Below, piece after piece: positions 12,743 through 22,911 of a stretch of DNA of 64,000 nt. The first letter of the stretch is position 1, and every line of letters starts with the position of its first letter. A program made the translations under genes and the position numbers. The notes under the pieces are model-generated. The model was not told the origin of the DNA. It saw only the letters and a list, made by a program, of their open reading frames with translations, and ran no database searches. Source of the stretch: Histoplasma ohiense. Lineage: Eukaryota > Ascomycota > Eurotiomycetes > Onygenales > Ajellomycetaceae. The stretch spans positions 3,224,001 through 3,288,000 of the forward strand of contig JAEVHH010000001.1 in assembly GCA_017607445.1 (NCBI GenBank), given 5' to 3'.

Positions 12743-14572
12743 ATGAATTCCTCCGCCACGACGACTACCCCTCAGACCTCAGCCCCAGTCAGCAAGTTCC
12801 GTTGCCTCTTCTCCCACGACATCAGACGCAAAGCAAAACGATGGCATGATGGCATCCTCCGCTATCATTCCTTCAACAAGCGGATCATGGTCTACGATAC
12901 CCAGAGTAATTTTATCGGAGATCTACATTGGCGCGACGGGGAGGGCCTTCATGACGGTGATGAATTGGAGCTGGAGCGAGGAGTGCTTGTGCAGGTGGGC
13001 GAGTGTGTGGAGCAGACCCTGACAGACTTGACGGAGCTGTTGGAGAAGAGGAAACATGCGACCACCTCCTCTCCCACAAAGGCGTTCTCGCCGGACGCCT
13101 CGTCTCGCCCAGCGCTTTCTACTCATTGTAACAATGTGGCCCCGAACTCGTCGGGACGGCTGAAGTCACTGAACGAGCTGTTAGGTATCGGGCGGGCGCG
13201 AATTGGAAGGGCTGCATTGCCCTCGAACTCACCCTATGAAGAGCGGCATCGTGCCATTCGTCCTGACAATGATGGTGCTGATACGGCGAATACGGAACGG
13301 GCCCCAAAGAGGCAGAGAGTACATAGCTGTGAACAGGAAAGGGATGTCGATAGGTCATCATGGCAGAATCTACTTCGTGACTCTGGCTCGCACTCCTCTG
13401 TGTCAACGTTTCAGCCAGCCAGGGATCTGGTGCGCAACAGCGTTTCCACTTCGTCCAAATCGTCGTCAACCGACATCCCCAAAACAACGAACAAGGGGGA
13501 CAGATCGAAATCGCAAACCATCATCGATTTCGGTAACCCCCCTGGACCTGTCAATATTCTCAGGATGGCCATCGAAAAGCCTCGAAAGAAACTGATGTAC
13601 AAGGATTTACTCGACCCACAGCCCAGGCACCGCACCACACCCAGGTCTCAACAAAACTCAAGAGAGAAGCAGAACAGTAGCGTACGAACGCGAAGAGACA
13701 GCAGTCCATTACCCATTGAAACCCCAGCCGCTGAAATCGAAAATATCCCTCCTCTCGGTCCCGCTTTCAAGTCACCAGCTCCCACTTCAACTGATATCAA
13801 TAGTACTCTCCATTTCATACCATCAACGTCAACACTACGTGCCATACAAGAAGCCGAATCTCCGCCATCTTCACAAAAGACCAAACCCATAAACCAGTTC
13901 TTCCAGAAAAGCAGCAAACATGCAACCCCCATCACAACCATAAAGTCGCAGAAGGAGGTTGCTCCAAGCCCAGTGGCTCAAGCCCCACAAACCACTACCA
14001 TGGCGTGCAACATAGAAAACTCTCCCCCAAAATCCCATGAGAGTCCCCAATCCCGAAACCGACCTTCTATCATCAGTCACTCCGGTATACACCCATCTTC
14101 AATACAAACAAAACTTACCTCCCATCCCACACCACCAGAACCACAAATAAACCCTTCAAAACCAACAATACAGCGATCCGATTCCCTCCCCATCCACATC
14201 TCGCAACCCACTATAACTGAAAAAGCCAGTCAATCAGCACCAGCACCATCCCCTCCCCCTCCCCCTCCCCCTCGCCCTCAAAAACCCTTCCAAAAGGCTC
14301 CTTCAGACCCATCTTCCATGCTCCGTGGAACAACCACATCTAGTACAGTAACAACAACAGTAACGGCACCACCAACGGCGGCCGCGATCCCACGCACGCG
14401 CCAGAGCCTGCTTGCCCCGAAGAGAAACCAGCATGTTGCCACGTGTGTGGATGTTGATGATGGGGAGGAGCAGGGGCCCTGGACGGAGGAGGCGCTTGAT
14501 TTGTTTGATTGGTGGCCTCCGGGTCGGCCGAAGCCGGAGAGCAAAAAGGGAAGAGGGAAGGTTGCTGGGTGA
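12743..14572 (+). CDS. DUF2439 / ZGRF1-Mte1-like N-terminal domain protein
   Basis: Single exon. I prefer the ATG at 12743 (609 residues) over the in-frame ATG at 12719, because the domain starts about 15 residues after it. The first 80 or so residues carry the DUF2439 pattern: KFRCLFSHDIRRKAKRWHDG, HSFNKRIMVYD, then a GDLHW motif and an acidic LHDGDELELE stretch. This domain occurs in human ZGRF1, budding-yeast Mte1 and fission-yeast Dbl2, which help process recombination intermediates with the Mph1/FANCM-type helicases. The middle is long and disordered, with a proline run (SPPPPPPPRPQ). The C-terminus has a motif, GPWTEEALDLFDWWPPGRP, that I recall as conserved in related moulds. No helicase domain is present, which matches the yeast Mte1 form. 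It is probably nuclear. Confidence 0.85.
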   Translation: MNSSATTTTPQTSAPVSKFRCLFSHDIRRKAKRWHDGILRYHSFNKRIMVYDTQSNFIGDLHWRDGEGLHDGDELELERGVLVQVGECVEQTLTDLTELLEKRKHATTSSPTKAFSPDASSRPALSTHCNNVAPNSSGRLKSLNELLGIGRARIGRAALPSNSPYEERHRAIRPDNDGADTANTERAPKRQRVHSCEQERDVDRSSWQNLLRDSGSHSSVSTFQPARDLVRNSVSTSSKSSSTDIPKTTNKGDRSKSQTIIDFGNPPGPVNILRMAIEKPRKKLMYKDLLDPQPRHRTTPRSQQNSREKQNSSVRTRRDSSPLPIETPAAEIENIPPLGPAFKSPAPTSTDINSTLHFIPSTSTLRAIQEAESPPSSQKTKPINQFFQKSSKHATPITTIKSQKEVAPSPVAQAPQTTTMACNIENSPPKSHESPQSRNRPSIISHSGIHPSSIQTKLTSHPTPPEPQINPSKPTIQRSDSLPIHISQPTITEKASQSAPAPSPPPPPPPRPQKPFQKAPSDPSSMLRGTTTSSTVTTTVTAPPTAAAIPRTRQSLLAPKRNQHVATCVDVDDGEEQGPWTEEALDLFDWWPPGRPKPESKKGRGKVAG

Positions 14573-15008
14573 TGGGGTGACGGCAGAAGAGGGCGATATG
14601 TTATGGCGCGTTTGGCTGCTCTTAATCAGCAGTGGACGGGTTCGCCCATTTACGTTTCTTATGATTTTTGATTCATTATTACGTTTTATGAGCGTGCGTA
14701 TTAGCATTTTGTTTTGGCTGTTTTGAATATACCAGTTAAGAGACGTAGAAGAGTACGAGACGAGAATGCATTAGCTTTCTTTCTTGCTAGGTAGTGACGT
14801 GACCTGGATAAAGAGAAGCGTCCACGGGCGTGGAAGGCTCTCCACTACGTCCGTATAAAATCTATGCGCGGTGCCTCTGTATATCAGTTCCATCTACTGT
14901 ACAGGACGCCATCTACGAAAACCGTAACAGAATCGAAAAAAAAAAAAAATAAAATAAAATAAAATAAACAAATAAATAAAAGAAAAGATAATACCAATAC
15001 CAATCTCC
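14573..15008. other. Intergenic between convergent genes
   Basis: Short convergent spacer with the 3' ends of two genes. It holds a TACTGTACAG word near 14895 and a poly-A stretch followed by AAAAT repeats at about 14937-14985. No gene is seen. Confidence 0.6.
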
Positions 15009-16782
15009 CTACCCCTCCCGCCTCTTCACCAACGTCCCCTCCACATACGGCAGAGCCGACCACTCAAACCACCTCTGAACATCCACCTTCTCCCACCCTC
15101 CATCTCCCGCTTCCTCCGCAACCTCCCTCAACACCCGCTCCGTATCCCTATTCATATGGCAATTCCCCATAAAAAACTCCCACCCCAACATCGTAAGAAC
15201 CATCTGCACAAGCCACGCCACAAAGCTTCCCCCCTCCCTTCCCCCGCTTTTCCCTTTCCCTTTCCCACAGCAAACACCCCACCTATTCCGCACATGCTCA
15301 CATACCACCAGCTTCCCCCCAGGCTTCAGCAAGTCATACAACCCCCTCACCGTCCCCCGCTGGTCCGGCACCGAACACAACACCCTCACGCAAACAATCG
15401 TATCAAACACGCCGCGCCCGCCCTGCACCGGCCCCACCCCGCCCTTCACAACCGCCGTCTCCGTCTCCGCCAATAACCCCTCCCTCTCCAGCGCCGGGTA
15501 CAGCTCCTTCCGCTCCGCCGAGCACTGCAGGATCTGGTACTTATCGCTCAGCCCGCACGCCTCCACCTTCGCCATGAGCTCCTTGTGCAGTCCCTGGCAC
15601 GGCTCGGCGCCGTACATGCGGACTAGGTTTGCGTTGGTGAAGAACGGGGTCTGCGTGCCGGTGCCGGGGCCGACGTCGAGGACGAGGCCGTCGGCTGTGG
15701 CGAGGAGAGGGGGGATTAGCGCGGATGAGCCGACTGGGGGCCCTTCGGCGCCGTCGCGGGCGTCTGTGTGGAGGAAGTTAGGGTTACTTATTCTTATTCT
15801 TCTTATTCTTCTTATTCTTTTCATATATTTTTTCTTTTTCTTTTCTCTTCTTTTCTTTTTTTTTGTACAACGAAAAGAAGGGGAAGCTAATAGGCAGGCA
15901 GGTAACCTCTCCGATACAGAAAAAAAAAAAAAAAAAAAGAGAAAAGAAAAAGGAAAACTAACTGGTAAAATTGATCCAAAATCTCGAAAACGCCTCGCTG
16001 CGCATCTCCTGCAGGCGAAATATCGGGGCTAGAATATCGCCTTTTCTAAAGACTGTCTCTAGAAAGACAGCAGTGAATTCTGCCAGGGGGAAAATGACGA
16101 AAAGCAAAATTGGAAACCCTTAGACACTCCCGCAGTCGGAGCATGAAGGGCCCAGTGAATGAAGATTTTGGTTAGCCGGTGAATATCCTTGTTTAGGGAG
16201 AAGGTCGCGTGTTTGTGTGTAGATGAAGAGCGGTAAAATATGAGGATGCAGTTATCAGTTATGGTTTGAGGAAGAGCTAAGGGCTCCAGGGGTGGGTGAG
16301 TAATAACAGGCACTTTCATGAAGTGGGCCATTCCATACATAATCCCCCATCCAAGCGCAAGCTTCATGCCGTATTATGTAGTTCTAGGAGTACCAAAGGG
16401 ACTATATCCGCATCCAAGGGCAGTTTAGGCAAAAAAGAGAAGGGGAGGGGGGTGGGGAGGGGACCGAAATCATTGCGGAGCCAATTGAACCCTTCTTCTC
16501 CTAAGGTGCAATCACGAATACATTCGCTAGGGAGTGGCATCCACAATAAAAAGGGGCATGCGAGAAAAGGATCGCTTGCAATGCTGCAAGATCAAGATTA
16601 TACAATGTGCAAGCTGTGCAGAAACTAAAACACAGACAGAATGCGGGAGGGGGCCATAGATAGAAAGAAATAGAAAGGAAGCTGGTTCGCGACTCACGAT
16701 ACACCGATCCCATGAACAACATGCCCGGCTCCGCCATGCTCATCATGCGCTCGGGGAAAGCTGGAGGGTCGTTGGATGCCAT
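15009..16782 (-). CDS. SAM-dependent methyltransferase (class I, METTL7-like)
   Basis: I assemble three minus-strand exons: 16782-16698, 16028-15963 and 15763-15009, giving 301 residues. The donors are GTGAGT and GTTAGT, the acceptors TCTAG and CACAG, and phases are consistent. Exon 2 reads RLQEMRSEAFSRFW and supplies the short helix before the Rossmann fold. Motif I is LVLDVGPGTGTQTPFF near residue 75. An acidic residue after strand 2 (YGAEP), the DTIVCVRVLCSVPD strand and LLKPGGKLVVCEHV complete a class I fold. The N-terminus has a hydrophobic MLFMGSVY stretch, shorter than the membrane-associating segment usual in this group. Intron 1 is 669 bp, unusually long for this window, so an extra exon may be missing. 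The substrate is unknown; the gene stands alone. Confidence 0.8.
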
Positions 16783-18444
16783 TTTTCTCGTGGAATATAT
16801 TTATGAACGGCTCGTAGGACGAAATGAAAACACTCTTCAGGCCGAAAGCTGAATTAGGAAGTTCAATAGCTCGCGATGGTATATAGCTTGTAGTTTTCTG
16901 CTCTCTGCTCTCTGCTGAGAACGCTTCTCTCCTGTTCTCTCTGTTGGTGAGATGGCGCTTACAGCGAGCAGTGTAGGAAGGGCGGGAGATGAACGCGGAA
17001 AGAGATGAGAAAGGAAGAACGGAGTTGTAGGGTAGGTTCTTCCCCACTGCGCTCTGGCCCCCGCTGCAGTAATTGAACAAAAAAAAAGGAGCTGTTCTCT
17101 TTCAGGTTTGGCTGAGGAGCTATCCCGAGAGCTCTAGGCCTCCTATTGGCATGGAGGCAGGAGCTTCGCAGAGCGAAATTGCATGTGTATCTTGTAGCGA
17201 ATAGAAAAGCGCACGAGAGTGCCAGGTTAGAGGAGCATGCAGGAACAAGCTAGGATTTCAAGTACGAATTGTCCAACCCAGCTTGCAAACGGAGAGAAGT
17301 CCAACGGGTTGTCAGAAGGATCAGGTGACTCGGCCGGGAATCCAGATCCAGAATTATCTTGGTGAAGTCAGACACTAACACACATTAGGAAACGATGGCA
17401 TAATCCTCAGCAATTGCTTGCATGTCTGAGAACTAATGGTCGCAGTTTGTATGAGAGTTGATTGAGATTCTTTTGCTGATGGATGGAGGTGGAAGGTTGG
17501 TTCATTGTAACTATGTAGCGGGGCGGCACTGCTTAAATAGGGGTAGTCACGTGGCATGAGCAGGCATTGATGCCAACATATGCTCATAGCCACTCCATCA
17601 CAAATCTATATAATTAATGCTTGAATACACAGATTAATATGATATATGGCTATCTCTTACAATTGCCATTCAAATAGGATTAGTGGCAGATTAGAGATAA
17701 TATGGTTCTCCGATTGGCTGGGTTAAAACAGCGAATTCTTCGTGAAGCGTCTGAGGCACTGAGATAAAAATCCAGAATGCGAGTTCGGTTTGCCGAAGTT
17801 CACCCGAGGCCGGGATAGGGCTAATTTCAGGTCAATTGACACAAAAAATAACCAGTTGCAGTATTTGCTGTACTAATACAGCTGTGTAGATAATGGAAAT
17901 CATGTCCGTCTCGCCCATTTTTCTTATCAAGCAACTGATATTAGCTAGATCACCAAACCGGATTTCGTCCCTTGTCCATATGTGTAAATCTATGTAACAT
18001 GAGAGTATCGACTGGCGATAGATATTCAAAGAGAAAAGAAAAATACATGAAAAAATGAAGGATGAAGAAAATTGAAGTAAGGAAAGCCACGCCCTTCCTC
18101 TAGTTTATATTCGCGAAGTAAAATATGTATAAGGAAATGAACCAGCACAAATCAAATAGGCCGTAGGCGTTAGAGAGAAACTGGATTGTGGGGAGGACAC
18201 CAGCGTGGTTGAAATGGAATAGGGAATCAGGGGAAAGGATAAAATATACATCCAAAATAAAAAATAATAAATAAAGGACAATTTCGCGCAAACTGGGGAA
18301 AACTCCCTTGCCCAAACCCATCACAACAATGTACGCTCTCATGCCATATGCCAGAAAGAAAGGAGGAGGTGAAGTTATATTTATACAGAATACCTTCCCC
18401 TGTTTCCCCTCAAAAGGATCAAACACCATCTCCAAGCTTTTGTC
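16783..18444. other. Intergenic, no gene recognised
   Basis: Upstream of the methyltransferase and downstream of the DUF3405 gene. Open frames are short and unconvincing. Promoter elements of the methyltransferase should lie in roughly 16783-17300. The sequence from 18050 to 18440 is A-rich and probably 3' untranslated sequence of the DUF3405 gene. Confidence 0.55.
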
Positions 18445-20894
18445 TCAAAGCTGGAAATTAAAGTCATATCCCATACTGTTAGCATCCGGGCGAACATCTT
18501 TGATGGGATGGAAAAGTATTGACGGCAGGATGACACGTCCGTGTATGAATTCGTACTGTAAAAAACAAATTAAGTCAAATTCGTTAGTACAGTACAAAAG
18601 GAGAGAGAAAAAAAAGTGGAGGGGGGGGGGGAGAGAGGGAAAGAAATTAAAAAGACTCACAACTCGACCGCCCGTCCAATCCTTCCGCCACCCCAAAAAA
18701 TTCCAATACAACCTCCCCGCCAAATTCGCCCGATAATACCACGACAAATCCAAAAACCTCGACTCCCTCTTCCACCCAAAGGGACTATCCTGAGAGCTGC
18801 CCGAGCGCCCATTAATTCCCGGATTAAACCAGCGATCTGCACTTTTCGCCGGAAGATCTTTATCAGAGTAGATGGGATGCGGCGCCGCGACGGCCTTGAA
18901 ACCATGCAGCAACGCAGTAGAGACGGGTAACAGCTCCGAGGACATGTGTCTGCCGAACATGTTCTCCCGATCCATCGCGAGGAGCAGCCGTCTGGATAAG
19001 CGCGAGTGCGTGATCAGAGACGCGCGACGTGGCGTTGCTTGGCCGAGGTAGCCGTAGATTTCGTTGCGGATGACCCACTCCGTGCCGATAGGGTGGAAGA
19101 TGGGGAGGAAGCCAATGTAATCTGCGTCTTCGCCGACGCCCCATTTGTAATCCGCGTCTTTGTCTGGCGATCCTACAGGCGGTGAGGGCCCAATGGGCCG
19201 CGGGTGCGGATGGTCGATGGGCACAGCGCCCCAGACGGCTTCGTTTTCGAAGCGTTGTACAAAGGTGCGGAAGGCGTGGTCATAGCTACCGTGCAGGGCG
19301 GGGATGTAGAAACGGGCGTTCCGTTCCCAGAGGCCCCGGCGAGGTTGGGAGCGGGCGAAGATGGCAAGTTTGTTGGTGAATTCGTAGTGGTGGCCTGTGA
19401 AGCGGGAGTCGAGTTCCCAGTTCCAGATGAATTTGTATTGTGGGTGAGTAAGGGCGAAATGTTGGACGGAGAGCCATTGGGAGCGATGGACGCTGTGTAA
19501 GTACAGTACAAGGTTAGTAGTGATTCACGATGGTTTTTCTTTTGGATGCACAAATACAAAATGAGTTGGCATATTTAAAAGCTCACTCGGTAAGTTTCAT
19601 CTTCACAAGGCGAGGGTAGCGCTTTGATACAGTAGGAATATTCCATAGAACAGTCATATCCCAGAATTCCTTAGGCACATTCTCTTCCACAACTTGCTGG
19701 TATACCTCATCCTTCTCGATCTCAATCTCCTCGTCCTTCACGTGCAGGAGTAGGATGACCGAATACTCGCCCCCAGACTGCAGCGCTAGCTCCGAAACCA
19801 GTGAACGGATCGTTTGCATGTCATTATCGGAATACGTTTTCCCAACATATGTGCGAATAAGGACAGCGGTACGGGCCTCGGGCTCGATCTGGCGTCTCGG
19901 GGAATCTTGCGGCAAATCCGCAAGCAGGGACAGATCCGCCGAGAATCTATCTGCGTTTTTCAGGGAGCATTGCTCTTGCAATTTCCCCCAGTTGACCTTG
20001 TCCCATTGGACCTTGGCCGGTTTCTTCCAATTTTTAACAAATGAGTCATTCTCTCCATAACCATACGCGCCGTATCTCGTATAGCGGTCGAAGAAGACAT
20101 CTCCATTAAATCCTACAGCTTCGTGGGAGCCAAACATGGGTTCAGGGAACCCTATTTGAATAAAAGCACGTTAGTCTGGAAGAATAAACAGGACAGAATA
20201 AATGTATATAGTATATACCTAGATCGCCTAAGTAAACGCCAACCTGGTCATCCAGATTTTTTGATATGGGTTTTCCCCTTGGCCCCTCACACGGGTTGAA
20301 TCTTCCACGATGGGAACTTTTCCAGAGAAGACTCTCATAATTTGGGTAAGGACGGTATATCTTGGGGATGTAAGGTGCGCTCTTGGCCTCGAAGCGAGGG
20401 TCATCTACGACTTCTGAGTTGTTGTAGTGTTCGGGAGTGGTGAGATGGGATAGAGTCGAGACGAAGTTCCTGAATATGCTATGGAGTAGCAAAACGATTC
20501 AGAGTCAGCACACCAACTGTTTTGGAATAATTTAACCAAAGGGCATATTGATGATAGATATGGATAGCTATAGAACGGACCTGGGATACTGGCGAGATTC
20601 CGTAAAATATTGTTGTTGCGGGATTGAAAATTGTCTCTATTATTCTCAAAGGAACGTCGGGCAAATCGCAGATCGCATTAGTTATTCTTCCGGATAAATG
20701 TAAGCGGAACAAAAAAACATTGGACGTCAAAAATCGCCAAAACACTGGATTGATGAAGGGAGGTTCTGTACTTTTGGCTGGTGAAGCTTCTGCCGTAGGA
20801 CGACCCCTGCAAACACCAGGGCGCACAGCAGGAGCAGGAGCAGTACAGCACGACGAAAAGATCTCTGCAGGAAGATCTTGTTGACAGCTCTCAT
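18445..20894 (-). CDS. DUF3405 family protein, type II membrane anchored
   Basis: Six minus-strand exons in phase: 20894-20772, 20636-20581, 20478-20219, 20151-19587, 19492-18661 and 18555-18445, giving 648 residues. The ATG at 20894 opens a signal-anchor: a basic MRAVNKIFLQRSFRR followed by AVLLLLLLCALVFAGVVL. The body matches the fungal DUF3405 family: FPEPMFGSHEAVGFNGD, RTAVLIRTYVGKTYSDND, SVILLLHVKDE, then PQYKFIWNWELDSRFTGHHY, FVQRFENEAVWG and the AMDRENMFGRHMSSELLP segment. The DSR motif after WNWELD looks like the metal-binding acidic motif of a glycosyltransferase-like fold. A Golgi lumenal glycosyltransferase is therefore a reasonable inference, but activity is unproven for the family. 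Exon 2 is only 56 nt and its donor partner is GTACAG, the weakest junction. Introns 4 and 5 each contain a GTACAGTAC word. Confidence 0.85.
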
Positions 20895-22733
20895 GGTTCA
20901 TGGGAGGCATGCATGCTTGAGATGCGTTCACACTTTAAAGCAGCTGGTAAACGAGCGTGGAGAGTTTATCAGAGTGGAACGGGAGGAGGGATGCGATGCG
21001 CAATGAGAAGAAAGAAGTTGAAGTTAAAGCCTCCGCCAACGGTAAATAGATCGAGGTACGGGAGCATGAAGGCCAGTGAATATGGCGGACTCTGGTCTTT
21101 ATCGATCGGATACAATGCGTGAAAGTGTGCGGAGAGGAGAGGGTATCCCACAAAGAAATGATATCCATGGATACGAGGTGTTTTCACAAGATTCTAAGAG
21201 CATATAACGATCTCCGGCAGTCAAGCAATGATAACAAGAATAATGTCTCCACACAGACAACATGTACGGAGTTGATTGAAGTAAGCAGCACATCGCAACT
21301 GTTAAATGGACCACTGTCACAGCCTCTATATCCAATATCCCTTTCCATCTCCTGGGAATAGCTAGCATCTGAGAACAAAAGCGTTCTTCATCAACTCAAA
21401 TATCAACCGTTGTTGTCAGAAACGAGAAAAAGAAAAAATGGGGCATGCATACATATCCTGGTCCAACGGGCCTTATCTCCATGGTGATCCAAGGATTATT
21501 CGCCCAGGGGAACCGGCACCCGTGAATGGACCCATCGGACACGCAATCAAGCACGCCAAGTGGAAACCGGCCTTTGATCATCAGACGAATCACTCTCAAC
21601 AACCACTGCTTACATGCTGTGGGAAGTGGAATAATAGTGGAGTTTGTGGGGCGTGGAGGGACTATATAATAGACAGCGCGCACAGTTCGTTTGATTCCCA
21701 CGTTTTGTCAAGGCGTTAAGGTTTTTTTTTAGGGAATACTCATGGAAAATAGTAAGGAAAAAACGATTATATAGCACTCCTCAAAAAATGATGAATATAT
21801 ATATATATATATATGATTTAACTTTCATTTAAAACAAAATAACAAAGTAGAATGAGGGAAAAGCGGAAACATACAACAAAAAATACCAGCAAAAAATATT
21901 GCAATAGCGATCTAGTAGTCAATATGGAAGAAAGAGAGAGAAGGATATCTCTTGTATCAAATTGCAAAAAAGAAAAGGATGAAAGTAACAGCGGATTATA
22001 AAAGAAAATTTGGAAAGAGGCAAGAGAGACGGGGAAGATGTTGTTCTTATTTCAATACTAGCTGTTGTGATACGAGGGACAACAGCGGAGGCAGCGAAAG
22101 TGAATTTTGGGAACTAGAACACAAGAATATATAGACAAAGGAAAAGTCAAAAATATCGAGGATGATTAAACCTAGGGAGCTTTGAGTCAAGGACAGATAG
22201 TTGGAAAAAAACGACGATATTATATAAAAGTATTCCAAACGGAGCCTGTGCAACAGTATCAGGGGCATAGGAGAAATGAAAATGGTGGGATAGGACGTGA
22301 GCTGCAAAAAGGGGAGGAAAGAAAGAAAAAAAGAAATTGAAAGGGAAATATAGAGAGCACATTGAACAAGAGCTGAGAGTTTGGGTGAAAGCGGGTAGAT
22401 AAATTCAAATTTAAGTACCGAAATCCCTTGGGGCAGCCCTGGCCTGGATTGTCCCCTTACAATACGTCTTTTGTTCGGATTTGAAGGGAGTATCCTCCAG
22501 ACATATTGTAATCGGATAACGCCCAGGGGAAAAGGGAAGAACGAGAGGCGAGAGGAATGAATTGATGCACCGGCCAAAATGGGAAAAGTGAAGAGTATCA
22601 AACCGATAAGGAAATTCGTCAGACATGCAGGATAGAATAAGCTTCTTGAGTATCCGTCTCTTTCTAAGCAGGAAACCAACCGGTTTAGGCTTGGAGGAGT
22701 CGGATAGAAAGACAACCTTTAAATGTGATCGAG
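20895..22733. other. Intergenic between ApsA and DUF3405 genes
   Basis: Promoter and leader of the DUF3405 gene at the left, 3' region of the ApsA gene at the right. A TA microsatellite lies at about 21797-21813. Open frames at 21396-21719 on both strands and at 22047-22715 are not coding-like. No gene is called. Confidence 0.55.
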
Positions 22734-22911
22734 CTATCCGTGTTTGTGGCCTTTGAGCGAGCTATATCTGCTTGTCCTAGATAGGGAACTGACATCATGC
22801 TTGCCTAAATTGGCGAAATTTGTGAAATATTAGCAGAATATTCGACATTTGAGAATTCCCAACGGTAAATAAATAAAGCAGTAGAAGGAAGAAGAGGAGG
22901 TTAAAGTTTAC
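22734..22911 (-). other. Last intron and 3' exon of the ApsA gene
   Basis: The long open frame appears to stop at 22901 (GKL then TAA), but that TAA lies inside a GTAAAC donor starting at 22911. The acceptor TTTAG ends at 22805 and the exon 22804-22734 continues in phase to a TAG, adding 23 residues. The joined codon G|GC gives glycine, restoring CCDGKHDV. Confidence 0.85.
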
